Shown: piece by piece, positions 1 through 10,720 of the stretch
Layout: the number at the start of each line of letters is the position of its first letter
Position numbering within the stretch: position 1 is the stretch's first letter
Assembly: GCF_032062135.1 (NCBI RefSeq)
Contig: NC_092858.1
Coordinates: 170,922,622-170,986,621 of the forward strand
DNA: 64,000 bases
Direction: 5' to 3'
DNA from: Pyxicephalus adspersus
Lineage: Eukaryota > Chordata > Amphibia > Anura > Pyxicephalidae
The notes under the pieces: model-generated
Told to the model about the DNA's origin: nothing
The model's input: the letters and a program-made list of their open reading frames with translations, nothing else
The model's database searches: none
Made by a program: the position numbers and the translations under genes

Positions 1-379
1 GAAACTGCAGCAAAGAAAGGGGCCCCTAGATGTGTGTTGTACTGTGCGCCAGAGCTGTGTACTTTCTGTCCCGATGGCACAACAGGAAGTGAGGGGAAAA
101 CCCTACAAATAGGGAACCAACTGATAAGGATTTCATCTCACCTCCTATTCCGGTGACAAATAATTGGATTTTCTGTCACATTCAGCCACACAGAAGGCTT
201 ACAGCTGTGGGCTGAAAATCAAAAAGTATGCTAATAATAGGAAAATCAAAGTTTTTATTTTCCAGAAATACTGAATTTCTGAGTTAAAGTTCCCCAATTT
301 GGTGAAACTTGTTGGGGTCAATGGTAAAGTCAAATATGATTTTGGTGGATATAGTTTAAATTAGTTTAAGGTTTAGGAG
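1..379. other. Intergenic sequence, nothing recognised
   Basis: No exon-like reading frame with splice sites, no RNA gene and no repeat with a second copy in this window was seen here. Confidence 0.4.
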
Positions 380-710
380 GCTTACAAGCTTCTTTAAATT
401 ATTCTCCACCATTAGGGCAGGAATTGGAGGTAAATCTCCAGGACAGGAAACAAAAACCTCACCTAACCCTTCAAAAGGACGTATTTGATAACTGGAGCAC
501 GTAGGTAAAGTATGCTGAACTGTGTAATTCTATATAACTAGAAAGGTAGTAATATGTGTATAAATATTAAATAAGAGATGATTAAATAACCAATGATGGA
601 AAAAATGTGAAGTGCCTAGAGGTAAATCAAAACTTTAATTTCCATTGATTTCCAATTTGTATTGTAACTGTTCCCTTATCTATCCAAAGATAAAGAATGC
701 AAGAACCCCC
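380..710 (+). repeat. Old dispersed repeat, copy 1
   Basis: This stretch shares a series of short matches, in the same order, with 1840-2175. Both contain 'aattggag.taaat.t.cagga' near the middle and a 'taactggagc' or 'caactggagc' block soon after. Both end with a 'catctaccca'-like block followed by 'atgcaa'. The two copies are strongly diverged. The family is not identified and no terminal structure is visible. Confidence 0.35.
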
Positions 711-737
711 ATGTTAGTTGTGTTGGATACCCTTATT

Positions 738-818
738 ATAATAAATAAAAAATTTTTTTATATATAATATAAATATATATAATATAATAATATAATATAT
801 AATATAATAATATATTAT
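738..818. repeat. AT-rich low-complexity run
   Basis: The stretch is almost pure A and T with repeated 'tataat' blocks. It is simple sequence. Confidence 0.8.
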
Positions 819-839
819 ACTGTTCAATACTAGTGTTTC

Positions 840-1032
840 ATGTTATTTAGTGGACTGTTAGGAAATGCAAAAAACAATTGATCTGGTTGATGGAAATATG
901 CCGTATTAGTTATTGTTATTTATGGTTCTTTTGTATGTATTGCTAACGAGTTTGTTTGAGTTCTATGTTTTTCTATATACATTGTATGTTTTTCCTTGTA
1001 CAAACCTAATAAAAAGTTTAAATAAAAAAAAA
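840..1032 (+). repeat. Possible 3' end of a polyadenylated retroelement
   Basis: A T-rich stretch ends with an AATAAA-type signal in 'cctaataaaaag', followed about 10 bases later by a genomic A-run at about 1022-1031. That is the form of a retrotransposon or processed-transcript 3' end. No coding part is recognised upstream. It could also be the 3' UTR of an unseen upstream gene. Confidence 0.3.
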
Positions 1033-1477
1033 TGCAAGAATAATAAGTAGGAAGGGAAAGGCAAATTTGGGGGCTGTTCTAAAAGTTGTATTAAAAAAAA
1101 AGGACTCTCTTTGGATCAGTTGTTTTTGTTTATTTTTTGTTTTTGTTTTTTTTACAAAAAAACAGCAAGAAACAACAGTTTTATTCCAGGAGATCCTGGC
1201 TGTGTTCCAGCTCACCTTAGCTGTTCCTGGATCTTTTCCATCTTTTAGGATTTTGTCTTCTCATCCTCCATTGGATGTTACCACTCCTGTTCCATTCTAT
1301 ATCCAGAAGAGTGGGGGTCCTATCATTATGATTCCATTAGATGTCCAAAGAAGTACGGTTATGTCACTGCCAACGTTCACAGTGAAAAAAAAATATGTAG
1401 GGTTCTGGTGAACGGTCAACGAGGGACAAGTGGGACACGTGGCAACTTCTTGTCCACCAAAGATGGAATCCATAGAT

Positions 1478-1755
1478 TATGTACACACATCAGGTGAATC
1501 TCGTCTGATAATCGTCTCAGGGCTGATATGGGACGAGAATCTTCTGTGTGTACAGCGCCCGTCGCTCAAAGATCCATCATATCAAATCCAGGAACAACGA
1601 ATGATCATATTGGAAGTGAAGGGGAGAGAGCACAGCGGGGTGCCTGTCGATTGTTACAGCACTCATTCATGCATCATTCATTACTTTGTCATTGGAAAGG
1701 ATTGTGAAAGATCCTTTTCAACGACAATTATCACTTGTGTGTACGCAGCTTTACT
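1478..1755 (-). mobile_element. MITE of the 'GCGTACACAC' family
   Basis: One end reads 'gtacacac' (from 1481) and the other 'gtgtgtacgcagc' (to 1749), so the ends are inverted. The interior shares 'gcacagcggggtgcc' with the reverse complement of the element at 31993-32306. It has no coding capacity and is a non-autonomous DNA transposon relic. Confidence 0.6.
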
Positions 1756-1839
1756 CCTCTTATATCTCAGAGATATTTTGGGAAGATGAAAATCTCACCT
1801 TTTACGGGTCTAGGTAACCCAGGTCTCTTTTAGAAGATT

Positions 1840-2175
1840 GCAACCTCACCTATTGTCCCGGTGTAAAAGTTTCTTTCTTCTCACTTCCTTTCCAGATGAT
1901 ATTAGGCCAAGAATTGGAGATAAATCTTCAGGAAAATAAAAACCTCTCCCAAGGGTTGGCTTTTGACAACTGGAGCCACCCAAGGGATGCCCTACTAAGT
2001 AAATCCTACCTACAATGGTGCAGTCTGCAGCTAACTGCCCCTATAGGCATCTGCCTACACAGCCAGGTGGTATATCTGCCCTGTCCTTCCCCACTAAATA
2101 CGATTGCTATGGATTCCCACTTTGTAATTAAACCATTGCCTCATCTACCCAAAACTTAAAAAATGCAAAAATTAA
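1840..2175 (+). repeat. Old dispersed repeat, copy 2
   Basis: This is the diverged partner of 380-710, with the same order of short matching blocks. Reading frames here have no codon bias or domain that suggests a host exon. Confidence 0.35.
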
Positions 2176-2882
2176 AAATGTAAGCGAAGGCCTTCAAACC
2201 CTGGGGCCGTCCAGTGATTGATGTGGCAGGAAGGAGATATGAAGCCCAAGAAGTCAGATTCTGAGAATAACCAACAACGAATTCTCATCTCCTCTGTGGT
2301 TGCTATCAGAATGTTTGGATGTCATCTTGAGTGACATCTGATAACTTGAATAGAAAGTGCTGATGGAGGTTACCCTTGTAGTCTGATACCATGTGGGCCA
2401 TGGACTGCTGCCAACATCTCCAACGCTCTCCAAGGCAAGAGGTGCTTAGAAAGTAAAACTGGACTCCAAGCAGATGTAAAAGAATTCTGTTCTTTATTCA
2501 TTAGTGCATCCATTTATTTATTTTACAAGTATGTGACTTTAGTTTGGATGGGAAAGGGGGAAGCAGCTCAAAGGTTCAAACCAGTTGTGCTGTTCCACAA
2601 GGTGCACACTGATAGGAGAAAGGATCAAAGTGACAGAGAAGTGAACTAAGCACTGTGTTGTTTCTCTGTTCCTTTATACTTGCACTCACAGGCTGGGAGG
2701 AACAACATATAAGTGTTAAAATCAAGCTATCTCCCCTGCTCAATAGGGCGGCTCAGCTATAAAAATCTAAAAGCCTAAAATATTAAAGCCTAGAGTTTTA
2801 TACATGACATAAACTGGGTGTGAACCCTCACACATCAGAAAAACCACTAAATATAGTGTGAGGACAGAAATCTTGACACAAA
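2176..2882. other. Intergenic sequence, nothing recognised
   Basis: No gene or repeat with a partner elsewhere in the window was found here. Short open frames lack splice sites and similarity to known families. Confidence 0.4.
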
Positions 2883-3106
2883 GGGTCTGAATTATAAAAG
2901 CTCTCCAAGGCTGGAGAGAATACACTTTCATCAGTGAAGCTGGGTAATTCAGCAAACCTGGAATGGATTTCCTAAAAGTCATTAGCTATTTGTTAGCAAA
3001 TGCTTTAAATCCTGGACCTGATCCATTCCAGGTTTGCTGGATCACCCATCTTCACTGATGAAAGTGTATTCTCTCCAGCCTTGGAGAGCTTTAATAAATC
3101 AGGTCT
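2883..3106. mobile_element. Palindromic foldback MITE, copy 1
   Basis: The two halves are inverted repeats of each other. The left arm contains 'ggctggagagaatacacttt' and the right arm contains its reverse complement. The ends are 'ggtctgaattataaaagctc' and 'gagctttaataaatcagg'. Three further copies are at 35394, 36714 and 42146. It is a non-coding DNA element that could form a hairpin of about 100 bp stem length. Confidence 0.8.
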
Positions 3107-3286
3107 AAAGAGTCACTGCAAAGAGAGGATTTACCATAAACCATAAAAACCTGAACCAGCAGGTTCAGATTTGCACAACAAACTTTGCAGGGGTAAAGGC
3201 TGTTCGGGTGCAATCACCCAGGGCCGCAGCAATTTGGCTCAAACCTTTTCCAAAAATTATACTGCAACTGAATCATTCATCTAGAA

Positions 3287-3962
3287 CAGCGGTCACCAGT
3301 CAGTGGTCCACAGAAAAATGTGGACATTTGCAATGTTTATGTTTTATTATTAAAACAAAAAAAACATTCAAATTTCGAATGACAATTTTCGCCTTTATAT
3401 TGCACTAAATTCATGAACTGTACTAGAGACGGAAAAACAATGGAGGTGCAGCGTGACGTCAGTGTAGTATTAAGTTGTATGAGCCGAGCCGTACGCTTCA
3501 GTATTGTTTCCAACATTACAACAGTCACCCCACTCCGCCAATACCGATTCTCATCCCATTGTTTTATTTTATTTGTTTATTTCTCAGATGCTCTTTTAGG
3601 TAAGTATGTCCTTACTTGTGTATTTTCTTTACCTGTTATATTTAATGGCAGCAAATAGTTTGACTTTGATAACTATCATTTCTTGTTTGGTCTTCTATTG
3701 GAATGAAATAAACCCATAATGAGTGAGAAAATGCAAACCAATATTTTGCATTTCTTTAGTAATCCCAAAGATAATGCAACTAATGATAATAGTAACAATA
3801 GTAATACTTCAATTAAAAAATCAGTAAATCAGAACCTCCACAGTCCTTGTCAGCACCATTAGGTAGATCATTATTTTACAATTTAAAAAAAAATTCATAT
3901 TATTGGTCCGCTGGATTTAAAATGATAAATTTAGTGGTCCGTGATGTCGTTAAGGTTGGCTG
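3287..3962 (+). mobile_element. hAT-type DNA transposon, internally deleted
   Basis: The element is flanked by the 8-bp direct repeat 'atctagaa' at 3279-3286 and 3963-3970, the target-site size of hAT elements. The ends are 'cagcggtcacc' and 'ggttggctg', an imperfect inverted repeat. At 676 bp it is too short for an autonomous hAT. It carries a short open frame at 3719-3862. Confidence 0.75.
3719..3862 (+). pseudogene. Possible hAT transposase N-terminal remnant
   Basis: A 47-codon frame starting MSEKMQTNILHFF and rich in Asn and Ser lies inside the hAT element at 3287-3962. The 'ILHFF' run near the start resembles the short hydrophobic motif at the N-terminus of several hAT transposases. 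The zinc-finger, catalytic and dimerisation regions are absent. It is probably the leftover 5' end of a transposase gene after internal deletion. A chance frame is possible. Confidence 0.35.
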
Positions 3963-4229
3963 ATCTAGAATCCACAATTTCATGACAGATTTTATCAGGT
4001 TCCCTAATTTCAAAAAGTTTGCCTTGAGAGATTGGCAGAGACTTCCTTTGAAAAAAACAATTAAATAACAAAAAGTAAAATAACAATTGTGACCTTCATG
4101 TGCAGATGTTGCAAGTCATTAGTTTTTATCTCTGTGTTGCATCACTTAGTAAAAAAACAAACAAAATTAAACTGGGGCGGAGAGGAAAATCCAATGAAAT
4201 AGAGAGGAAATTCTGACATTTGTCCCCTT

Positions 4230-4562
4230 GTATGGGCAGGTCAGTGGTGAGCAGTGCAGACTCTCACCCCCTCTGCACAGCTCAGCCCTCTGAGGAGTAC
4301 AGTATCTGTTTAGATTTGTGTCTAAATTTAAACACTGATTGCCTCCCCTCCCCTCCTTCCTCCTCTCTGCCTCTCTCTTTCTGGTTCAGCAGGGCTAGTT
4401 TAGTGGGGAGGGTCCCAGTTCTGGTATCTCACAGCCTAGGGACACCACACTACTAAGTCAGTGACAAGCAACTGCGGAAGCTGCAAACTTTTCAAAAGTT
4501 TCCGAGGACTTTTCTACAAAAGACTGCTGGTGTCACACTGGTCCCCTCTGAAGATACCGGAA
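4230..4562 (+). promoter_or_regulatory. RCSD1: Likely RCSD1 promoter and 5' UTR
   Basis: This repeat-free stretch just upstream of the inferred RCSD1 start codon is more GC-rich than its surroundings and has a CT-rich tract at about 4340-4385. No TATA box or CpG island is evident. The transcription start cannot be placed from the sequence. The role is inferred only from position before the two-codon first coding exon. Confidence 0.4.
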
Positions 4563-4568
4563 ATGGAG
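4563..4568 (+). CDS. RCSD1: RCSD1 (CapZIP) coding exon 1, residues 1-2
   Basis: ATG GAG is followed directly by a GTAACT splice donor at 4569. The start has a good Kozak context (A at -3, G at +4). The human protein also begins Met-Glu, and the exon ends in phase 0, matching the phase 0 start of exon 2 at 34237. No in-frame ATG is seen upstream. Because only two codons are encoded, the call depends on the context, the phase and the matching N-terminus. An unannotated alternative first exon elsewhere in the 30 kb upstream of exon 2 is possible. Transcript data would settle it. Confidence 0.55.
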
Positions 4569-5147
4569 GTAACTTTTTATCAACTTTTTGCTTTATTCTA
4601 TAGTGGACGTTGCAAGGAGCAGCGATGCCTATTAGGCGGCTACTACCAATAAATTGATGCTCTGTTCACATTTTGCTGTATCTGTTACATAGAGGTTGCA
4701 ATTGACAAGAATGGAGAAAATGTGGCTCTGGGAAAATGTGAAGTGGGGGCCCAACATGCAGAGCCTTTCAGTCATTTTAGCTTTGGGGTCCTGGGAATTT
4801 GCCCTCAACCTTAAACCTCTGGCCACTGATGACCTCTCTCCTTCTGCCAATGCACCTTATTGTTAATCTAGCGACATTGGTATTTTAATTCACCAACCGA
4901 GCGATAAATCAAAGGTTTGCTACCTGTATGGACATCCTAAATAAAGGTCCTCAGCGTGCATATGACCTTAAAAATGCATTAATACATACCAGAGCATTGT
5001 AGCTAGATAAGGAAAAGAAATGTTCTGATTGGATGTTGCACGTGCACTTTATATATTGCTTTTTGCTTTATTAGATAAAAGTGAAACGCGTGAGTTTTGT
5101 TTTTTTTCCAGTGATATCTAACAGGCTTCAGAGAGATCATTCAGATC
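4569..5147. other. Intron sequence, nothing recognised
   Basis: No repeat partner or gene is visible between the first exon donor and the first intronic MITE. Confidence 0.4.
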
Positions 5148-5378
5148 AGTTTCTCAAACAGGGTTCCTCCAGGGGTTACAAGGGGTTCCTAGAGCAATTT
5201 GTGCCTCTCAGGTCAGTTACCACTGACACCACGTCTTTTTTGGCTATCTGTAGGGGTGACATTCTTCCTGCGGGCCAGCAATGGGCTTTCACTCACTCCA
5301 CCAGGATAATGCACCATGAATCTTAAGTATTGGAAGTTGTTGCCTGAGACCTGAAAGTTATTTCAAAAGTTTCCCAGC
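5148..5378 (+). mobile_element. 'TTTCTCAACCAGGGTT' MITE, copy 1
   Basis: It starts 'tttctcaaacagggttcctc' and contains the family blocks 'ggctatctgtaggggtgaca' and 'gacctgaaagttatttcaaa'. Intact copies of the family end in a 'gttaagaaa' or 'gttgagaaa' inverted terminus. Here the right end has decayed. Related copies are at 10470, 16487, 22653, 33100, 39987 and 45647. Confidence 0.7.
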
Positions 5379-5745
5379 TGATTCATCTTGGGGTTAATTC
5401 TTTAGTTTCTCCAAATACCCCCATGACCTTGTTTGATTCTCTTTCTGCATCTGCAGAATTTCAACATGCGTTTCAACATTTGGACACCCTATTGCTAGTA
5501 GCTGCGCTGTTTATAGCCGATGAAGGTGATAAGTCAAATCCTGTCAGGGCCAAATCTCTTACTCTACCCAGCTGATAAAATGTTGCTTTTAAAATGAAGA
5601 ACATAGAATGTCATTCCTGCAATGTGCACAAGGAATGTACAAACACTAGTTACAGTTATATAGGAGACGCCGATTGCTCGGCTGCTTTTTCTCAGCATTT
5701 ATAATAAACTGAGTTTACATAGCCTTTCTATTGCCTGTTAATTCC

Positions 5746-5899
5746 CCCGTCTCCTAGATTGTAAGCTCTTCGGGGCAGGGTCCTCTCCTCCTCCTGTGTC
5801 ACTGTCTGTATCTGTCTGTCATTTGTAACCCCTATTTAATGTACAGCGCTGCGTAATATGTTGGCGCTATATAAATCCTGTTTATTAATAATAATAATA
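5746..5899 (+). repeat. L2-type LINE 3' tail
   Basis: It contains the family blocks 'gattgtaagctcttcggggc', 'gtacagcgctgcgtaatatg' and 'ttggcgctatataaat', ending in (AAT)n. The same 3' tail follows a recognisable LINE ORF2 fragment at 34580-35080. It is 5'-truncated. Confidence 0.8.
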
Positions 5900-6004
5900 G
5901 CGCAGACATTTAATATGTGTTGCAAATTATAGACAGGTACAAGCAAAGACACAAGAGGAGGCGAGGACCCTGTACAAAGAGCTTACAATCTACGAGGTGG
6001 GGGG
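5900..6004 (-). repeat. L2-type LINE 3' tail, diverged
   Basis: In reverse orientation it has 'ttgcaaattatagacaggta' and 'agagcttacaatctac'. It sits tail to tail with the + strand copy at 5746-5899, the two sharing one (AAT)n tract. Confidence 0.65.
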
Positions 6005-6453
6005 AGTACCAAAGCTAACCATTTTTATTAAGAACACCCAGGGCCCAATTTATTTTTGGCACACGGTCAAACACACATGTACCTGCTCTGTAGGGTGCTG
6101 GGTTGTAAAAGAAAGTGTCAAGTGTGCGGTTTTTGATCTGTAGCAGTGTGTTGGCATCCTGTTTATAAGGAATAGAGTACTTTAAGTTAAAGCTACATAC
6201 ATACATCAGATGATTCTAAAATCTCATATGGGTACAGCAGTCCCCCAGCCATGGTGGTCAGAAACAATCACTGTGCACTCCTATGAAGGGTGTCACTCGC
6301 TCGTCCTGCCCTCTTCATGGAACTGGAAGGTGCTGTGTGTACAAGGCTCATTCAATTATCTGTCACTGGAAATGATCTCAGATTCTGGAAACAGTGATCT
6401 GACGTTTATTGAACAAGGCAGAGACCGCTGATCCACGGAACTTCCCATTGCCT

Positions 6454-6592
6454 CATTATTATTATTAAACAGTATTTATAGCACCAACATATTTCACAGC
6501 ACTGTACAATAAATAGGGGTTGCAAATGACAGACGGATACAGACAGTGACACAGGAGGAGGAGAGGACCCTGCCCCAAAGAGCTTACAATCA
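6454..6592 (-). repeat. L2-type LINE 3' tail
   Basis: The reverse complement of the family tail is seen: 'ttatagcaccaacatatt', 'aataggggttgcaaatgaca' and 'agagcttacaatc'. It is 5'-truncated. Confidence 0.8.
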
Positions 6593-6596
6593 TCAT

Positions 6597-6750
6597 GGAA
6601 TCAGGAAGGAATTTTTTCCCCGTTGGAGCAAATTGTACCGGGTTTTTTTTTTGCCTTCCTCTGGTTCCACTATGTCCATAGGGTTTTATATCTGGGATAT
6701 GTTGTTGAACTTGATGGACGAATGTCTTTTTTTAATCGGTAACTATATGT
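6597..6750 (+). repeat. CR1-type LINE 3' end fragment
   Basis: The blocks 'ggaatcaggaaggaattt', 'ttggagcaaattgtaccggg', 'tttatatctgggatatgt' and 'gaacttgatggacgaatgtc' also occur downstream of CR1 coding sequence at 38562-39035 and partly at 49981-50575. Only the 3' UTR is left. Confidence 0.75.
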
Positions 6751-7830
6751 TACATACCACAATAGATCTGGGAAGTGTGAATGGGTTCTTAGTGTTTTAA
6801 TATGAGGATCCGGGGCTAGATTGTTAGCTAGCTCGGTGCCCCATTTCCTTTATCTTAATGGAAGAAATAAAGAGCATTGAGCTAATAAGCAAAAAAGTCA
6901 GCTATGTATTATCTATCTATTGATTATCTTATATCAGTCAATAGGTAATTAAAGTTGGTCTGTAGATGTGGCCGTTTAACCTGGGCCATCCTGTTTGAAC
7001 CTGACTAGCCAGGGGTAACAGGTCGGCTGTGGCCCAGGGCTACAACGCTGCTGTCACCTCCCCGCAGCTATCACTGTCCATCCCAGTACAAAGTATTTCA
7101 CATCCACAGGGACATCTCATTCTGACACATGAATGTTAATTTACATCAGCTGTGCTTTGCTTCACATTGCCAGTATAACATTGTGTCCTGGAATGTCGCA
7201 CCCATCCTTAATCCCATTATTACAGCCAATGCTGACCACGCCATGTCCCCTGTACCAAACATACCCATACGGGTCACACTCCCATATCACAGGGGGCCTT
7301 TGGCATTACAAGAATCCACAACTGGGACCCTTGTCCGGTCATAAAGCAAAGCATGAGAATGCAGCTTTTAAACATAGTATCCCATATGTAGTCTAAAGAG
7401 AAGCAAATGCAAATCTTCTCTCCTTGTGACTTGCTACAAAGTTACAACATCACTGGAGGGAGGAGACTGAGGAAATGCCTCCTCCTGCCTGCAGTGGATA
7501 GATGACATCATCCCAGCCTAGGCAAAGTCACTGGACCGGAGATTAAGGGCAGCTTTTCAAAGATAAAAGTGGAGCTTTTCTGAAAAATGAGAAATGTAGT
7601 CATGCAGATTTGTATATTTAATAAACAGAATATTGTGGGGATCTGTGGGGAAGTAATCTTACATACAAAAATGTGAAAATCTTTAAGCACGGAGTGTGAG
7701 GACCTTGGAGAAGGTAAGTAGAATAGATATGGTCACCAGCACAGCCAATTGTTTATTGCAAGCAATCAGGTATAGAAAAGCAAAGGCATTGGGTGATCTG
7801 GTGACTACACGAGAATGCTTAGTACATAAG
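6751..7830. other. Intron sequence, nothing recognised
   Basis: No exon or repeat family with another copy in the window was identified. Overlapping short open frames at 7129-7396 have no recognisable domain. Confidence 0.4.
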
Positions 7831-7892
7831 GAGTGGTGCAGGACTTGGTGCGGGACTTGGTGCGGGACTTGGTGCAGGACTTGGTGCAGGAC
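7831..7892 (+). repeat. 12-bp minisatellite, about 5 copies
   Basis: The unit 'ggtgcaggactt' and its variant 'ggtgcgggactt' is repeated about five times head to tail. A single related 'gtgcaggacttggtg' recurs at about 8079. Confidence 0.85.
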
Positions 7893-7904
7893 TTAGTGTT
7901 TAAC

Positions 7905-8060
7905 CCAGCATTTTTTTTTGAGCGGGATGGGAACAAATTATAGGTGGGTGGTAGCCCCTGTATTGTGACCCAACTCTTCAGTATCCAGATAAAAACAGGT
8001 GGGGAGTTACTGAAAAGTGCCGGGTGGTGCGCCCAGCTAAAAGGGTCCGGGGAGATCACT
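7905..8060 (+). mobile_element. 'GGTGCGCCCAGCTAAAAG' MITE, copy 1
   Basis: It contains 'cccctgtattgtgaccca' followed by 'gtggtgcgcccagctaaaag' and ends 'ggggagatcactg'. Copies are at 17004, 23170, 46490 (reverse), 47032 and 63228. It is non-coding. Confidence 0.7.
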
Positions 8061-8867
8061 GCTTAGTAAAAGATTTTGTGCAGGACTTGGTGTCCATGTG
8101 GGACTATAGGGGTTGTCAACAGTTTAGCGTTATATGGTAAATTAATTAGCAATAAAAAGCCCAACTCCAGGCTCCATGCATAAGTGACCCCCTTTCCTGT
8201 GATGTGCTGGGTTCACATCATTCATTTTGCTGGCAGTGGATTATGTAGAGGTTGTCATAGCTTTAGTGCGGCTATATATTGTGGCTGGAGGGCTCCATGC
8301 TCGGATAGAAGTTATGACACCCCACACTTATAATCTCTTTTAAGTATTCAGGGTTGGGTCATTTAACCTAAGAAAGGAGAAGCACCACAAGTAGCCAATC
8401 ATCTGTGTTGCAGTGCACATGTGAAACAAAAAACAAGGAGGAAACTGTGGGACCCACTCATGGGAATAAAGCCTTAGAAATTTCATGAACAGCAGAATAT
8501 AGGTAATGCTTTTTTTCCCAATCCAGCATTTCAGATACCATGTAAACCATCATACAGTTTTCTAATAACCCGTTATGCTGATTTACATCCAATAATCGCT
8601 ACAGAATGATGGGAGTTATAGTTCATAAAACAGCTGGAAAATGTCACACTGACTACTGCTAATCCAAGTCTATAAAAGCTGAGCTGTGTATTATCTTTTT
8701 ATGAGATTCTGATCTCTGCCCAGAATAGCAGAACAACAAGGAGCTCGGAGTGAAGGGTTCGGAGAATGTTGGCCCCGGGGCAGAGACACAAAGCTTTAGT
8801 TTGTACACAGAGACATCCTATCAATATACTCACTACATATTGCCCTGATTTATCCATTGCAATGTTA
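8061..8867. other. Intron sequence, nothing recognised
   Basis: No gene or repeat with a partner in the window was recognised. Confidence 0.4.
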
Positions 8868-9014
8868 TCATAATGAACCTTCGTTTATAAGGCACCAACA
8901 TAATTTGCAGCGCTGTACAATATATAATAGTTGAAGGTGACCAATCTGTGTAATAGGTGCAAAGTTGGACACAGGAGGAAAAGAGGACCTGACCAACAGA
9001 GCTTACAATCTTGC
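8868..9014 (-). repeat. L2-type LINE 3' tail, diverged
   Basis: Reverse family blocks 'ggcaccaacataatttgcag', 'cgctgtacaatat' and 'agagcttacaatctt' are present. Confidence 0.7.
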
Positions 9015-9737
9015 CTATTTCAGCACAAAACATGATAATCAGGCAAATGCAAAAGTGCAGTTTAATGGAAAAAAAATGAATAGTATGTAGAATGTAAGTG
9101 TTAATTGTGGATAAGCAGTGTGTGGGTCTTAGGAAGGCTTCTTTGATCCTGGGTTGCCATGCTCCAAGAAGTTTTTTTTTTTATTTAAAGGGGGACCCAA
9201 GAGGTGTAAAAGTAAAATGCAGCTCTGTCTGCAATGTTCACCTCCTCCCCAGGGATGTCCCCTGCAGTAGTTTCTTTCCTCCAGTAGATGACCTAGTTGA
9301 TGCTGAAAGTTATTAAACCCTAAAGACTAAGATTCCTGCATGTCACGGATCTGCCCTTTCAGGGGGAGTCACTATGTTGGCCAAATCTTGTGCATGCTAA
9401 GGTCAACACAATAGCATCCATTTCTTTAACACTGGTGATCATTAAATAAAAAAAAAAAAAAGACCGTGTGTCACCAGCCTGACGACATATGAATAATCTA
9501 GTGATTTTTATAAGAAACACAAAATACACTCTGGGTGGGCAGACTAGATTGGCCTATAAATACAGAAGTCTTCAGGGGAGGAGCTAAAATTGTGGAACAG
9601 AGGCCACACCCCCGAAGAGTCAGCTAGACCCTTACCTATAGGAGTGTGAGATTATAATAAATATTGCACAATACATGTACAACAAGGTTGTAAAGGATCA
9701 TACTATAGTATAGGACACCTTTGTAAATGTCTACTTA
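9015..9737. other. Intron sequence, nothing recognised
   Basis: An A-run occurs near 9448-9461. No gene or repeat family was identified otherwise. Confidence 0.4.
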
Positions 9738-9893
9738 GATCGTAAGCTCCTTAGGGCAGCGTCCTCTCCTCCTCCTGTATCTATCTGTCATTTGCAACCC
9801 CTATTTAATGTACAGCGCTGTGTAATATGTTGGCGCTATATAAATACTGTTTAATATTATTATTAATATTAATAATAATAATAATAATAATCT
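9738..9893 (+). repeat. L2-type LINE 3' tail
   Basis: It contains 'gatcgtaagctccttagggc', 'gtacagcgctgtgtaatatg' and 'ttggcgctatataaatactg', ending in a (TTA/AAT)n tract. Confidence 0.8.
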
Positions 9894-10469
9894 CCTAAAC
9901 TGATCACAAACATCACAATGGTATTATACAATCTGTAAATCCTCTGTAAATTTTTCTGCACACATTACAAACTGGTTACACAAGCTCTGTTCAGTCTCAT
10001 TTCTCCTACTCGCCATTTTACAGTTTGATTTTCACTAAAGGCGACCTAATATATTTATTCCTTTTTTGTATTATTAACTCAGGTTGGATTGCTCAAGGTT
10101 TTGACAGGTTTATTTTGGATAAAAAAGGTTAAAAAAGCATTCAATAGGCCTTTGGAAATAATGACAAATATTTCCAGCCAGCTGCAACTTGTCCACTCAT
10201 CAGGTACATCTGACTTCACTGCCTTCAGGCAGGCTTTTATAACATTAACCCCCGAACAACATAAAATGAAATATCATCGAAAAGAAGTGTTTTATCATGA
10301 TAAATTCAGAGTAATTTCCCCAACAGGACAGGGATAACGCTGACTGGTAATGAATGAATTCACTTCTTTTTCAAGCAGTGCATTGCAGTAATGTTGGTAT
10401 TATGGAAACACATGTGAACACATTGCATGCATTTATTCTGAATGGCACCCCAATGCATTAGGACAACTT
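9894..10469. other. Intron sequence, nothing recognised
   Basis: No exon or repeat family was seen. The open frame at 10089-10337 has no recognisable domain. Confidence 0.4.
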
Positions 10470-10700
10470 TACTCAAACTTTTTAACATGGGCGAACCCTT
10501 GAAAAAACTTTTAGGTCTAGGGGAACCCCTACTATAACTACCATATCCACAGCTCACAGTATATTTCCGCTATGGTCAAGGGGAAGAACGTCAACCTTAC
10601 AGATATCCAAAAAGATCATTGGTGTCACTTATTCCGGCCCACATTGTTCATTGCTCAAGGAACCCCCAGCAACCTCTAGAAGAACCCTGGTTGAGAAACA
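10470..10700 (-). mobile_element. 'TTTCTCAACCAGGGTT' MITE, copy 2
   Basis: Reverse copy: it starts 'ctcaaactttttaacatggg' and ends 'gaaccctggttgagaaac'. The interior shares 'ttgctcaaggaacccc' with the family. The inverted 'TTTCTCAAC'-type ends are both visible. Confidence 0.75.
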
Positions 10701-10720
10701 TTGCATTAATGCAACACAGT

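Noticed and set aside
7129..7396. Two overlapping open frames of 71 and 87 codons
   Set aside because: No homology, no splice signals in phase and no repeat or conservation evidence.
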